From positions 1-64,000 of IMG/VR virus record IMGVR_UViG_3300031576_000010: DNA of 64,000 nucleotides. One strand, written 5' to 3'. This document shows, piece after piece, positions 1-8,267 of the stretch. This stretch comes from a virus. The notes below the pieces were generated by a model. That model saw only the letters and a list, made by a program, of their open reading frames with translations, did no database searches and had not been told where the DNA came from. Position 1 is the first letter of the stretch. The number at the start of each line of letters is the position of its first letter. The position numbers were made by a program, and so were the translations under genes.

Positions 1-1
1 C

Positions 2-670
2 GTTCACGCGGACCTCGGTCGGGTCGAGTGGGAAGGGACCCGCGAGCTAGCCGAGCGACAGGCGAAGCACTACGGTGTCCGGTTCGAGGTCGTGAAGCGG
101 ACCCAGAACGACCTGCTCGACCACGTGGCCGAGCGCGGAATGTGGCCGTCCAGCCAGGCGCGCTACTGCACCAGCGACCACAAGCGCGGCCCAGTTCGTA
201 CCCTCATGACCCGGTTGACCGACGAGATCCGGCGGGTCAACGGTGGCGCCCAGGCCCGCATCCTCAACTGCATGGGGATCCGGGCGCAAGAGAGTCCCGC
301 GCGCGCCAAGAAGGTGCCGTTCGGCTTCGATAAGAGCGCGTCGAACGGGCGCCGCTCGGTCGACACCTGGTTCCCCATCTTCGACTGGTCGGTCGAGGAC
401 GTATGGGCGTGCATCAAGCGGTCGGGCGTCGAGCACCACCGGGCCTACGACCTCGGAATGCCTCGACTGAGCTGTTGCTTCTGTGTCCTGGCCCCCGAGG
501 CCGCCCTGGTGTTGGCCGGCCAGCACAACCGGAAGCTCTTGGACGAGTACGTGGCGGTCGAGAAGAAGATCGGCCACACGTTCCGCAAGAGCCTCCCGAT
601 CCTCAAGGTGCTGGAGAAGGTGGAGGCGGGCGAGCAGGGCGAAGGTGGCGTCGAAAGCTGGTGCATGTGA
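2..670 (+). CDS. PAPS reductase / ATP-pyrophosphatase family protein, 5'-truncated by window edge
   Basis: The frame is open from base 2, so the true start and the N-terminal PP-loop (SGGKDS-type) lie outside the window. What remains reads HADLGRVEWEGTRELAERQA, then CTSDHKRGP, GIRAQESPARAKK, and a C-terminal FPIFDWSVEDVWACIKRSG with a cysteine cluster SCCFC. This order (strand and helix after the PP-loop, R-x-x-ES motif, W-x-x-x-DVW) is characteristic of the phosphoadenosine-phosphosulfate reductase family, which activates substrates with ATP. Phage members are common, but their substrate is usually unknown; DNA modification (DndC-like) is one possibility. The stop overlaps the next start as ATGA, so it is the first visible member of an operon. 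Confidence 0.75.
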   Translation, partial: VHADLGRVEWEGTRELAERQAKHYGVRFEVVKRTQNDLLDHVAERGMWPSSQARYCTSDHKRGPVRTLMTRLTDEIRRVNGGAQARILNCMGIRAQESPARAKKVPFGFDKSASNGRRSVDTWFPIFDWSVEDVWACIKRSGVEHHRAYDLGMPRLSCCFCVLAPEAALVLAGQHNRKLLDEYVAVEKKIGHTFRKSLPILKVLEKVEAGEQGEGGVESWCM

Positions 671-1077
671 TGGCCCGGCCGCTCAAACAGATCGCCCGCT
701 ACATCAACGACAACGCCGAGCGCCTCCAGTTGAGCCGCGCGACCGTCGAGGCAACGAGCGTGTCGACCGACCGGCACTGGAGGGGGAGCCGGCTGCGTCA
801 CCCGGGCAAGGGGCGGAAAGGCAACCGCATCAAGGTCTGGGACCTGAAGGGCGAGATCGTACTCGACCACAACGCGGCCGAAACGTACCGGCGCAACGAC
901 GAGGTCGAGCGGTGGCTGGCCGACTGGGAGCGGGGTCGCCGGTGGGCCTTCGACGGGTGGGTAGACCGGAACGGCGTGAAGGCGAAGCCGGCGTTCTGCG
1001 ACTGCCCCGCGTCCGACGAGCCCTACATGATGATGACGGTGCAGCACCTGCCCGGGTGTCCGAGGCTGGAGGGTTGA
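670..1077 (+). CDS. Hypothetical protein, 135 aa
   Basis: The ATG overlaps the stop of the PAPS-reductase-like gene (ATGA). The protein begins MARPLKQIARYINDNAERLQ and is basic. It has a conserved-looking WDLKGEIVLDHNAAETYRR segment and a C-terminal C-D-C ... GCP cysteine set that could bind a metal. I do not recognise the family. Translational coupling suggests a shared role or shared timing with its neighbours. Confidence 0.6.
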   Translation: MARPLKQIARYINDNAERLQLSRATVEATSVSTDRHWRGSRLRHPGKGRKGNRIKVWDLKGEIVLDHNAAETYRRNDEVERWLADWERGRRWAFDGWVDRNGVKAKPAFCDCPASDEPYMMMTVQHLPGCPRLEG

Positions 1078-1079
1078 CG

Positions 1080-1631
1080 ATGAACAAGTTGCTCGACGCC
1101 GTCGAATTCGCGACCATCCGGCACGCTGGTCAACTCCGCCAGCGGGCCAAAGGGATCGCGCCCCTACCATACATCGTCCATCCGGTTGGGGTGGCCCGCC
1201 TGGTCGCCGACCACACGGACGTCGACGACGATGTGCTGATCGCCGCCGTCCTGCACGACGTCGTCGAGGACACCGACACGACCGTCGAGGAGGTGGAGCG
1301 CGCGTTCGGCGCCAGGGTCGCCGGCCTGGTCGCCGAGCTGACCGACCCACCAGGTTTGAAGGGGGCGGCCAAGAACGCCAGCCAGCTCGCCCGCATCCAC
1401 GCCATGTCCCACTACGCCCGCATCATCAAGCTGGCGGACAAGACCTACAACGTGCGCGACATCCGGATCAACCCGCCCGGCTGGTCGCGGGCCGCCCGGC
1501 TAGGCTACCTGGAGCACGCCGAAGCAGTCGTGCGCGCGTTCGAGTTCGGGCTGGGGGTCCGGCTGGTCGAGCGATTCGACGCGGAAGCGGCGATGACGCG
1601 CGCCGTCATGATGGATGAAGCGGCCCGCTAG
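1080..1631 (+). CDS. HD-domain phosphohydrolase, MESH1/SpoT-hydrolase-like
   Basis: 183 residues starting MNKLLDAVEFATIRHAGQLR. The H at RHAGQ, HPVGVA, the doublet in VLHDVVEDT and the later KLADKTYNVRD match the metal-binding HD pattern of small RelA/SpoT-type hydrolases (MESH1), which remove pyrophosphate from (p)ppGpp or act on related nucleotides. Length fits the stand-alone hydrolase. In a phage it could dampen the host stringent response. That role is inferred from the family, and the actual substrate cannot be read from the sequence. It follows the previous gene by 2 bp. Confidence 0.75.
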   Translation: MNKLLDAVEFATIRHAGQLRQRAKGIAPLPYIVHPVGVARLVADHTDVDDDVLIAAVLHDVVEDTDTTVEEVERAFGARVAGLVAELTDPPGLKGAAKNASQLARIHAMSHYARIIKLADKTYNVRDIRINPPGWSRAARLGYLEHAEAVVRAFEFGLGVRLVERFDAEAAMTRAVMMDEAAR

Positions 1632-1677
1632 GTAATCCTCTTGCTGGACCGCCACCACTTTGCTAGCTGGGAATCAG

Positions 1678-2397
1678 ATGACCACCTGGCTCGACACCAT
1701 CTGCGACCCGACCGCCAAGAACCGTCCCTCGTTCGTTGCGGCGCCCAAGACCGCGCGGATCAATGGGACGAGCTACACGGTCGCGTCGGACAGCAAGAGG
1801 GTCGTGTTCGTGCCGGGCGACCTCGGGTACGACGCGACCGACCAGCAGGAGGACAACCTGTTGACCGACTTCCACGACCCCGCCGTCGTGGTCGCGACCA
1901 TGGAGGTGGCGGTCGATCGGTTGCGCGGATGGGCGGCCGAACCGGTCGCGTGCGACTACCAGGCGGACCACGGCAAGGGCGTGACGTGTTCAATGTGCCG
2001 GGGGGCGGGCTCGACCGCGTGCGAGTGCGACGCGTGTGGCCACCGCCACCAGTCCGCCTGCGAGGAGTGCCGGGGGACTGGTCGGGGCGGCCTGGCCGTC
2101 TGCCTGGAATGCACGTTCGATCCGGTTGTCGGGCTCCAAACCGAGCGGCTCGGTTGGCTGGCGGACGACGTTCTGGTCAACCGCCACCTGTTCGACGCGA
2201 TCCTCCCGAACGTCACGGACGCGACCATCACGGTCACGACCGGCAACCAATTCGACCCCATCTTCTTGGTGGGGACGTCGTCGGGCATCCGGATCGTCAT
2301 GATGCCCACCAGATCCGACACCAACCGGACGGTCGACAGCCGCTTCAGCCGGTGGCCCACCAGCCCGCCCCGCCGGATGGGCAACTTGCTCGTGTAA
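1678..2397 (+). CDS. Protein with DnaJ-like zinc-finger cluster
   Basis: 239 residues from ATG 1678; an upstream in-frame TTG (1660) is possible but less likely. The centre carries CSMCRGAG, CECDACGH, CEECRGTG and CLEC, a repeated C-x-x-C-x-G-x-G arrangement like the zinc-binding region of DnaJ chaperones. The J-domain itself is absent. The N-terminal third has a VASDSKRVVFVPGD strand-like segment and the C-terminus a VGTSSGIRIVMMPTR segment. The function is unknown; a zinc-stabilised DNA- or protein-binding role is an inference. Confidence 0.6.
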   Translation: MTTWLDTICDPTAKNRPSFVAAPKTARINGTSYTVASDSKRVVFVPGDLGYDATDQQEDNLLTDFHDPAVVVATMEVAVDRLRGWAAEPVACDYQADHGKGVTCSMCRGAGSTACECDACGHRHQSACEECRGTGRGGLAVCLECTFDPVVGLQTERLGWLADDVLVNRHLFDAILPNVTDATITVTTGNQFDPIFLVGTSSGIRIVMMPTRSDTNRTVDSRFSRWPTSPPRRMGNLLV

Positions 2398-2398
2398 C

Positions 2399-3322
2399 AT
2401 GAGTCACCTACAGAACCTACAGCGGCAACGGCAGCGGCGAGAGCGCCGGTCGCTTGGGTTGTGCTGCCGGTGCAGTAGGAAGGCGTTGCCCGACCGTTCC
2501 CTCTGTCAATTGTGTCGAGAGAAAATCTCGCTATCCAGGGCCTGGACCGGACATCGCGCCTGGGCGCAGGTGTGGCGACGTCGCCGATGGGAGCGACGCC
2601 TCTGCTGTGCCGCCTTGTTGGCGGCCGGTCGGGTCGTCCGGTTGACTCGGGTGGACGATCTGGCGTTGTCGCTTGGGATCGCCCGCACCACCGATCTTGC
2701 CCATTTGTACGGGTGCCCGATGTCGATGGTCTCGGCGGCCCGTTGCGAAACCGACACCCGGTATGCGCGCGCTGGACTACGAAAGCTCGGCCTGCTGGAC
2801 CCGACCAAGAGACTCTTGGTGCCAGTCCAGGATGCTCGCCCGCCAGATGATGCATTGTCCGTTCGCGAAGGTCTCGCCCTCTTGCCCGCGATCGTGAGGC
2901 TCGCGCGCGACGAGTACGACCTTACCGATCGCCACATACGTGTGGCTCGCCTGCGTGCTCAAGGATTGCGGTTGAAGCAGATCGGCCAACAGGAGGGGGT
3001 GTCGCGCGAGCGGATCCGCCAGATCGAAGCGGAGGCCATCCGGTTGATGCGTGAGGCGCTCAACCAGTTGAACCGCTTGACCACCGCCGCGGTGATCCAG
3101 TACCGGAAGCGGTACATGATGGAGGCCAATCAACCCCGTCGCCCGTTCCGCACCGCCATTGCCTATCGGGTAGCTGCTGGCGGATGGGCGCTAGGGCTGT
3201 CGTGCGGGCATGTCGTACGGCGCCCGAACATGACCAACGAATCGCTGTGGGATCAGTACGGGAAGGCGTTTCTCGTGCGATGCCAGCATTGCCCGATGGA
3301 ACCGACCGGCGCGACACCATGA
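2399..3322 (+). CDS. Sigma-70 region 4-like transcription factor with zinc ribbons
   Basis: 307 residues. Residues about 180-225 contain a helix-turn-helix with the sigma-70 region-4 signature: RLKQIGQQEGVSRERIRQIE followed by AEAIRLMR. This is the part of sigma factors that reads the -35 element and touches the beta-flap. The N-terminus has a zinc-knuckle (CCRCSRKALPDRSLCQLC) and the C-terminus another CGH...CQHC pair. Regions 2 and 3 are not recognisable, so it could be a divergent phage sigma factor or a co-activator. It is a candidate reader of the late motif found at 40.3, 56.5 and 62.5 kb. Its stop overlaps the next start (ATGA). Confidence 0.65.
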   Translation: MSHLQNLQRQRQRRERRSLGLCCRCSRKALPDRSLCQLCREKISLSRAWTGHRAWAQVWRRRRWERRLCCAALLAAGRVVRLTRVDDLALSLGIARTTDLAHLYGCPMSMVSAARCETDTRYARAGLRKLGLLDPTKRLLVPVQDARPPDDALSVREGLALLPAIVRLARDEYDLTDRHIRVARLRAQGLRLKQIGQQEGVSRERIRQIEAEAIRLMREALNQLNRLTTAAVIQYRKRYMMEANQPRRPFRTAIAYRVAAGGWALGLSCGHVVRRPNMTNESLWDQYGKAFLVRCQHCPMEPTGATP

Positions 3323-3894
3323 CCAAGCCGGTCGACCAGTTCAGCCGGATCCCCGCGAAGGCGGGATGGTGCGACACCACCAAGCTGCCCCGTGGGCCGA
3401 ACGGCAGAGCGCACTGCCGGCAGTGCGGCGCGGAAGTGCCGAAGGGGTCGCGGTCGTTCTGCTCGAACGCGTGCATCCACCTGTGGAAGCTGACGACCGA
3501 CCCGGCCTACCAGCGCCAGCACGTCCACAAGCGCGACCGGGGCGTGTGCGCGATGTGCCGGCTCGACACCGACCAGCTCGAACGCGATTTCCGCGAGGCC
3601 CGGCGGGCCAGCTATCGGGAGCGCTATCCCGATCGCGACCCGCCCCACCACACCTCGGACTACTGGCTGTACAGCAACCGGGAAGGGCCCACCGCCCTAC
3701 TCAAGCGGCTCGGGTTCCTGGCGGGTCGATCGTTCTGGGAGATGGACCACATCGTTCCCGTCGTCGAAGGCGGGGGCGGCTGCACGCTCGCCAACCTCCG
3801 GACGCTCTGCCGTCCGTGCCACCTGGAAGTTACCAGGGCGCTCCGAGCCCGGCGCGCCAAGAACCCGAAAATCCGCAGGAGAGCGATGCCATGA
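3319..3894 (+). CDS. HNH endonuclease with N-terminal zinc finger
   Basis: 191 residues. An N-terminal CRQCGAEVPKGSRSFCSNAC zinc motif precedes VCAMC and a C-terminal HNH core, WEMDHIVPVVEGGGGCTLAN followed by LCRPCH. This layout is common in phage operons and does not look like the repeat-bearing homing families elsewhere in the window. Its position inside an ATGA-coupled operon suggests a native phage nuclease rather than a recent invader. It starts inside the stop of the sigma-like gene and its own stop overlaps the next start. Confidence 0.75.
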   Translation: MTKPVDQFSRIPAKAGWCDTTKLPRGPNGRAHCRQCGAEVPKGSRSFCSNACIHLWKLTTDPAYQRQHVHKRDRGVCAMCRLDTDQLERDFREARRASYRERYPDRDPPHHTSDYWLYSNREGPTALLKRLGFLAGRSFWEMDHIVPVVEGGGGCTLANLRTLCRPCHLEVTRALRARRAKNPKIRRRAMP

Positions 3895-4202
3895 AGAACA
3901 TCGGAAGCCACTCGCACGCCGCCATCACCAAGCTGCTGCCCGACCTGGACGCCCAGTACCGTCGCGCGTGCGACGAGCTGGCGGCCGCGCAGGCCAACCA
4001 GGAGATGGCCCGCCAGAAGGTCGAGCAGGCCGAAACGCTCCTGACGACCGCGATGGGCAAGTGGATGGCGGGGTTCCCCCGCCACATCGTCGTCCTGGCG
4101 GCCAGCCAGATCGACGAGCTGGCGGCCCGGCCGTCCGAGCCGCCCGCCGCCCCAACGGTCGAGCCTGGCAACGGGGCCGGCTTGCTGGTCGAGGAGCGGT
4201 GA
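3891..4202 (+). CDS. Small coiled-coil-like protein, 103 aa
   Basis: Starts MKNIGSHSHAAITKLLPDLD with an ATGA overlap to the HNH gene. Residues 20-60 are alanine-, glutamine- and glutamate-rich with heptad-like spacing, suggesting a helical coiled coil. The tail is proline-rich. I do not recognise the family. Confidence 0.5.
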   Translation: MKNIGSHSHAAITKLLPDLDAQYRRACDELAAAQANQEMARQKVEQAETLLTTAMGKWMAGFPRHIVVLAASQIDELAARPSEPPAAPTVEPGNGAGLLVEER

Positions 4203-4203
4203 A

Positions 4204-4449
4204 GTGAAGCGGCAGCGCCGCCCGCCGAAGGCCCCCCGGTTCCCCCTGACCCTCCCGTTGCTGCCTGGGCTTCGGTGGAAGGGGAAGCTGAAAGTGAGTG
4301 CCCGCTGTCAGGATGGGTACCCGGTCGCGTTCGACGCGGAGATCAATCGACCGGAACCAGAGGTCCGCAACCATCCCGAGCGCTACATCTTCGACCGCAC
4401 CGTCCTGACCGCCAAGCAGTTGAAGGACTGGACCGGATGGAGCGAGTGA
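4204..4449 (+). CDS. Hypothetical protein, 81 aa
   Basis: Starts ATG 4204, one base after the previous stop, in the same operon. The protein has a basic proline-rich start, a strand-like middle (GKLKVSARCQDGYPV) and a C-terminal TAKQLKDWTGWSE. I do not recognise it. The operon is interrupted just after it by an opposite-strand HNH gene. Confidence 0.5.
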   Translation: MKRQRRPPKAPRFPLTLPLLPGLRWKGKLKVSARCQDGYPVAFDAEINRPEPEVRNHPERYIFDRTVLTAKQLKDWTGWSE

Positions 4450-4454
4450 TGCTG

Positions 4455-5105
4455 CTACCTTCTGCTCCCGAACGTAGGGGTCTTACGGTGGCACGGGACA
4501 CAGAGGGTTCTGCCGTTCCGGACGTCGAACCGAAGCTCCGGGTATCGCGCGAACGGCTTGATGTGGTCAGCGTTCAGCCGGCCACCACGAGTACCGCATG
4601 TTCGACAGGTGTAGTCGTCCCGCGTGAACACGGCCGTCCGCCAAGTCGCGTACTCAGCGGACATGCGAATTCGAGTGGCTTCCGGAGATGCACCGCCTTT
4701 CCAGTTGTGCGCTTTCTCACCACGTTGAGCCGCAGCGATCTTCGCGCGTGTTTCCGGTCGGCACTCACGTCCAAGCAACGCCTTACGCAGCTTTTCCCTA
4801 ACGCTGGGCCTCGACAGGATCTCCCTGTTCGCCTTCTGAATTCGCTCCAGTGCTTCTGGGCTGTGTCGCCTGCCTGTGTGCTTAGTGATCATCCTGGTGC
4901 GATACGCGGGATCGGCCCATCGCCTCTTCATTCCAGCCGACATCTTCGCGATCGTTTCGGGCGCCTTCTCGACCCCCTTGTTCTGTGTCTTCCCGCGGTG
5001 GGCAGCGGCCATCATCTCGGCATAGCCTGGATCCCTCCAGGACCGAAATTTAGCTTCCGACAGCTTCCTCCTCGTCTCCTTGCTGTGCTTGGACCCCTTC
5101 CGCAC
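4455..5105 (-). CDS. HNH homing endonuclease with NUMOD repeats
   Basis: 216 residues on the strand opposite to its surroundings. Three copies of a NUMOD-type DNA-binding helix occur (KHSKETRRKLSEAKF, HSPEALERIQKANRE, RPETRAKIAAAQRG), then NWKGG, then a C-terminal HNH core (CRTCG, NADHIKPFARYP, LCVPCH). NUMOD plus HNH is the usual build of free-standing homing endonucleases that cut allelic sites to spread. It sits exactly between two operon genes, leaving 5 bp on one side and 14 on the other, and its sequence is visibly less GC-rich than its neighbours. Both points indicate a mobile insertion. Confidence 0.85.
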   Translation of the reverse strand: MRKGSKHSKETRRKLSEAKFRSWRDPGYAEMMAAAHRGKTQNKGVEKAPETIAKMSAGMKRRWADPAYRTRMITKHTGRRHSPEALERIQKANREILSRPSVREKLRKALLGRECRPETRAKIAAAQRGEKAHNWKGGASPEATRIRMSAEYATWRTAVFTRDDYTCRTCGTRGGRLNADHIKPFARYPELRFDVRNGRTLCVPCHRKTPTFGSRR

Positions 5106-5119
5106 ACCAAGAGGATATC

Positions 5120-6754
5120 ATGTACCTCATAGACGGTACGCCACTCCTCTACAGGGCCGCCCACTCCTATACCCTGACAACCTCACGCGGTGAGCCAAGC
5201 GGCATCGTCTACGGAGCGGTTAAGATCCTGTTGGGGCTCATTCGCAAGCTCGACACCACCACCGCGGAGATAGTCGTGTTCTGGGACCATGGGAGATCAC
5301 GTTATCGGACCGCCCGCTACCCCGCCTACAAGGACACGCCCGCCCGCGCCGCATCCAAGGCGATGTTGCCAGGAGGATCGTTCCAGGATCAGCGGGCCGC
5401 CGTCCATGCCATCTTCCAGGCGAAGGGGATCCGACAGGTCTCGGTCGAGGGAATCGAAGCGGATGACCTCATCGCCATCGCGACGACCACCGGCACTCAT
5501 GTGGTCGTGTCGGACGATCTAGACCTTTGGCAGCTCATCGGGCAGCGCGGCACCCAGGTGTACGCGCCCGTCAAGGAGATGTGGGTCCGCGATCGGGACG
5601 ACTGCTTCAAGCTGACGGGCCTGTGGCCCGAGCAGATCGCCCCCTACAAATCACTTTCCGGTGATCCAAGTGACGGACTACCCGGCGTCACGGGCGTGGG
5701 CGACAAGACCGCCAAGCAGCTCCTGTCGGTCGTCCAAGACCTCGCCGAGCTGTACCGACGGCTTCGCACACCTGGCGACCGCTTGCCCGTCAGCGACCGG
5801 ATCGTCAACGCGCTGCTCGCCGAGGAGGATCGAGTCAAGCTGTGGTTCGACCTGTGCCAGCCGCTCGATTGGTCGATGCTGTCGCCCGCCGAGCAGGCCG
5901 GCTTTCTGGCCGGATGGCAGGGCCCCCTCCAGACCGACCGGACCGCCGAGTTCGAGCTGTACGAATCGTGGGAGCTGTACGAGTTCCGCCGGAAGCTATC
6001 GGAAGTCCCGTGGACCCGCCCGATCGCGGAGCCGGAGGTCCCGCGGGGCGATAGGATCGCCCGCCGGGGCATGCCGGCCAACCCGGACGATTGGCAGGTC
6101 CAACAGGCCGCCACCGCCGCGCAGGTGCGAGGCTGTCATGCCTGCACGATGCGACAGGAGTGCAGCGGGCCAGTTCCCGGCAACGTCGAGCGCGCGACTG
6201 AACGGCCGTGGGCCATGATCGTTGGGCGCAACCCAGGCGCCTCGGAGGACCGGGAAGGTCGTGGGTTCGTGGGGCCGGCGGGCAAGCGGCTCAACCAGTT
6301 GCTCGTCGGTCGAGCGGCCGATGAACGTGAGGTCCACGGCCGGTTGATCGAGCGCGCGACCACCTGGGTGACCAACACAGCGAAATGCTGGACAACAGGC
6401 AATCGAGAACCAGAGCCGCATGAGTGGCAGGTGTGCGCGGGGCTATTTCTCCGGGAAGAGATCCGGGCGATTCAGCCACGCCTCATCCTATCGTTCGGCG
6501 CGCTTGCGATGACTGCCTTGACAGGGTATACTGACTCCATCATGCAGCGATCCGGCACGACCGTCGCGGGCGTGGAAGCAAATGGGATAGTACAGTACGC
6601 CGTGCTGGATGGCGGGGAACGCCGGTGGGACCCTGTCATACCGCCCGCCTGCACGATCGTGTTGCTGCCCCACCCTGCCGCCGCGCTACGGACCAGGCAA
6701 GCGGAGCTGAAGCTCCAGCAGGCCGGCAGAGTTGTTGCGGATCTTCTCAAGTGA
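5120..6754 (+). CDS. Fusion of 5'-3' exonuclease (FEN) and family-4 uracil-DNA glycosylase
   Basis: 544 residues. Residues 1-290 are a PolA-type 5' nuclease: MYLIDGTPLLYR, FWDHGRSRYRTARYPAYKDT, EGIEADDLIAI, VVSDDLDLW and SGDPSDGLPGVTGVGDKTAK carry the metal-binding acidic residues and the helix-hairpin-helix. Residues about 335-544 are a family-4 UDG: Fe-S cysteines C339, C342, C423 and C439, the GRNPGASEDREGRGFVGPAG loop, the asparagine in TNTAKC, and the C-terminal HPAAALR. The usual GEaPG motif reads GRNPG, so catalysis may be altered. Joining Okazaki/repair flap removal to uracil excision in one protein is unusual. SPO1-like phages fuse UDG to a polymerase instead. Confidence 0.85.
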   Translation: MYLIDGTPLLYRAAHSYTLTTSRGEPSGIVYGAVKILLGLIRKLDTTTAEIVVFWDHGRSRYRTARYPAYKDTPARAASKAMLPGGSFQDQRAAVHAIFQAKGIRQVSVEGIEADDLIAIATTTGTHVVVSDDLDLWQLIGQRGTQVYAPVKEMWVRDRDDCFKLTGLWPEQIAPYKSLSGDPSDGLPGVTGVGDKTAKQLLSVVQDLAELYRRLRTPGDRLPVSDRIVNALLAEEDRVKLWFDLCQPLDWSMLSPAEQAGFLAGWQGPLQTDRTAEFELYESWELYEFRRKLSEVPWTRPIAEPEVPRGDRIARRGMPANPDDWQVQQAATAAQVRGCHACTMRQECSGPVPGNVERATERPWAMIVGRNPGASEDREGRGFVGPAGKRLNQLLVGRAADEREVHGRLIERATTWVTNTAKCWTTGNREPEPHEWQVCAGLFLREEIRAIQPRLILSFGALAMTALTGYTDSIMQRSGTTVAGVEANGIVQYAVLDGGERRWDPVIPPACTIVLLPHPAAALRTRQAELKLQQAGRVVADLLK

Positions 6755-7539
6755 GAAGGATTTTCTCAACTAAGCAAGAGCGCCACGTTGCCAGGCGATA
6801 CGTGCAAGGAGCCAGTCTGCAAGCCCTGGCCATGTTTTTTGGTGTTTCGACGCCGACGATTTCCACCGCGCTCAAGCACGTAGGTGTGCGCGCCAGGCCG
6901 GCCCATCGTCATCGCACGTATCGCTGTGATGAGAGCGTCTTCGATACACTGACACGGGACACTGCTTACTGGGTTGGGTTTTTGATGGCAGATGGGTGTA
7001 TCTACTATGATGGGAGTTATCGAATAACTGTGGGGCTACAAAGTCAAGATCGCGCGCACCTGCACAAGCTGCGGCGATTCCTGAGATCAGATCACGCTAT
7101 CACCGAAACGGTGAAGAGGACGACTCAACATCGAGGAGTTCGATACAGCATCAGATCCGGACGACTCGCGCTTGCACTTGGCCGATGGGGTGTAACGCCA
7201 AGAAAGTCCTTTTCGGCGAAAGCGCGTGGTGGAATCGATCAGATGGCATCGTTCTGGCGGGGTGTTGTCGACGGCGATGGGAGCGTCATGCTGACCCGTG
7301 GTAGGCGCTACCCGTGCATCAGCCTCGTAGGCGCGTCGCGTGCTTTACTCAACCAGTTCGTTGCCTTTCTCGCCAGACGCGGGCTCGTTGCCAAAAATCG
7401 TTCTGGCGGATCCGGTCGCTGGCAAGTTGCGGTGTACGGTGAGAGCGCCAGTAGGCTTGCCAAGATCCTGTATACGAAGACCGGCCCAGCTCTTGCGCGG
7501 AAGAGGAAGACAGCGAACAAGCTGATGAAAAACGATTGA
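6751..7539 (+). CDS. LAGLIDADG homing endonuclease with N-terminal HTH
   Basis: 262 residues starting at GTG 6751, which overlaps the stop of the FEN-UDG gene. An N-terminal helix-turn-helix (ARRYVQGASLQALAMFFGVS) is followed by two LAGLIDADG-type motifs, YWVGFLMADGCI and FWRGVVDGDGSV, each ending in the acidic catalytic position. Two motifs in one chain mean it can cut as a monomer. The TGA stop forms part of the -35 element of the next promoter. Codon use is less GC-rich than in the flanking genes, consistent with mobility. Confidence 0.85.
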   Translation: MRRIFSTKQERHVARRYVQGASLQALAMFFGVSTPTISTALKHVGVRARPAHRHRTYRCDESVFDTLTRDTAYWVGFLMADGCIYYDGSYRITVGLQSQDRAHLHKLRRFLRSDHAITETVKRTTQHRGVRYSIRSGRLALALGRWGVTPRKSFSAKARGGIDQMASFWRGVVDGDGSVMLTRGRRYPCISLVGASRALLNQFVAFLARRGLVAKNRSGGSGRWQVAVYGESASRLAKILYTKTGPALARKRKTANKLMKND

Positions 7540-7564
7540 CACCGGCAAGCCGACGTGCTACGTT
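7536..7564 (+). promoter_or_regulatory. Sigma70-like promoter at 3' end of homing gene
   Basis: TTGACA at 7536-7541 and TACGTT at 7559-7564 with a 17-bp spacer. The element begins TTGACACCGGCAA, sharing TTGACACnnGCAA with promoters at 11916, 22586 and 25478. The TGA inside the -35 box is the stop codon of the LAGLIDADG gene. A start near 7571 would give a short leader with a GGAAGG ribosome site before GTG 7593. Confidence 0.7.
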
Positions 7565-7592
7565 GAAACCAACAAGCTGGAAGGAAGGGGTC

Positions 7593-8264
7593 GTGGAACA
7601 GATCGAAGCCAAGCAGTCGGAGCCCGCCGAAGGCGAGGTCCGGACGATCACGTGGATGAAGGGGCGGAACGACGGGGTCGTCACCTGGGAGCTGGGCAAG
7701 CTGGGCGTGCTCGCCCGGGAAGCGACCGAGCGGCCGAACGTCGGGGAGATGTGGGTCGTGCAGGTCGTCAAGGACACGGCGCCCGGGACCCACGGGGGCG
7801 TCTTGATCCTCCTGCCCGTCCGAAAGGTCACGGCCGTCGAGATCGACGAGAGTGTCGCGGAGAACGCGATCGAGGACGTCACCAACGTGGTCCAGTTGTC
7901 CGTCAATGCGCTGTGCGAAGACGCGACCGTCGAGGTCGTGCGGACCAGCCGGCTGGTCCGCTACACCATCCAGTCGGACCAAGACACCCGCTGGCTGTTC
8001 GGTCACGATGGCGCGACGATTGCGGCGCTCCGGACGGTTGTGGCGGCCATGTTGTTGCGCGCGGGCGCGCGCGGCTGGGTCGACTTCGGTGAGGCCCCCC
8101 CGGCCGCCGAGTGCGAGTGCGGCGAGCGCTACACCGACCCGGTCGACTTCGACATGCGGACGACCGGGCCGAGCGAGACGGAAGAGCGGTTCGAGGACGA
8201 TCGCCCCACATACTACGCGCGTCGCACGTGCGGGTGCGGGGTGGCGGTCTACATGAGGACTTGA
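7593..8264 (+). CDS. KH-domain-like protein with C-terminal zinc motif
   Basis: 223 residues. GTG 7593 was chosen over upstream in-frame codons because the promoter at 7536-7564 would exclude them and because AAGGAAGGGG lies just upstream as ribosome site. Residues about 130-175 read RYTIQSDQDTRWLFGHDGAT and then IAALRTVV, resembling a KH nucleic-acid-binding fold (glycine loop followed by a helix). The C-terminal region has CECGERY and CGCG, a possible zinc site. An RNA- or ssDNA-binding role is plausible but not shown. Confidence 0.6.
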   Translation: MEQIEAKQSEPAEGEVRTITWMKGRNDGVVTWELGKLGVLAREATERPNVGEMWVVQVVKDTAPGTHGGVLILLPVRKVTAVEIDESVAENAIEDVTNVVQLSVNALCEDATVEVVRTSRLVRYTIQSDQDTRWLFGHDGATIAALRTVVAAMLLRAGARGWVDFGEAPPAAECECGERYTDPVDFDMRTTGPSETEERFEDDRPTYYARRTCGCGVAVYMRT

Positions 8265-8267
8265 CTG

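Noticed and set aside
6519-6535. TTGACAGGGTATACT inside the FEN-UDG gene looks like a promoter
   Set aside because: The two boxes are only 3 bp apart, and the site is in the middle of conserved glycosylase sequence.
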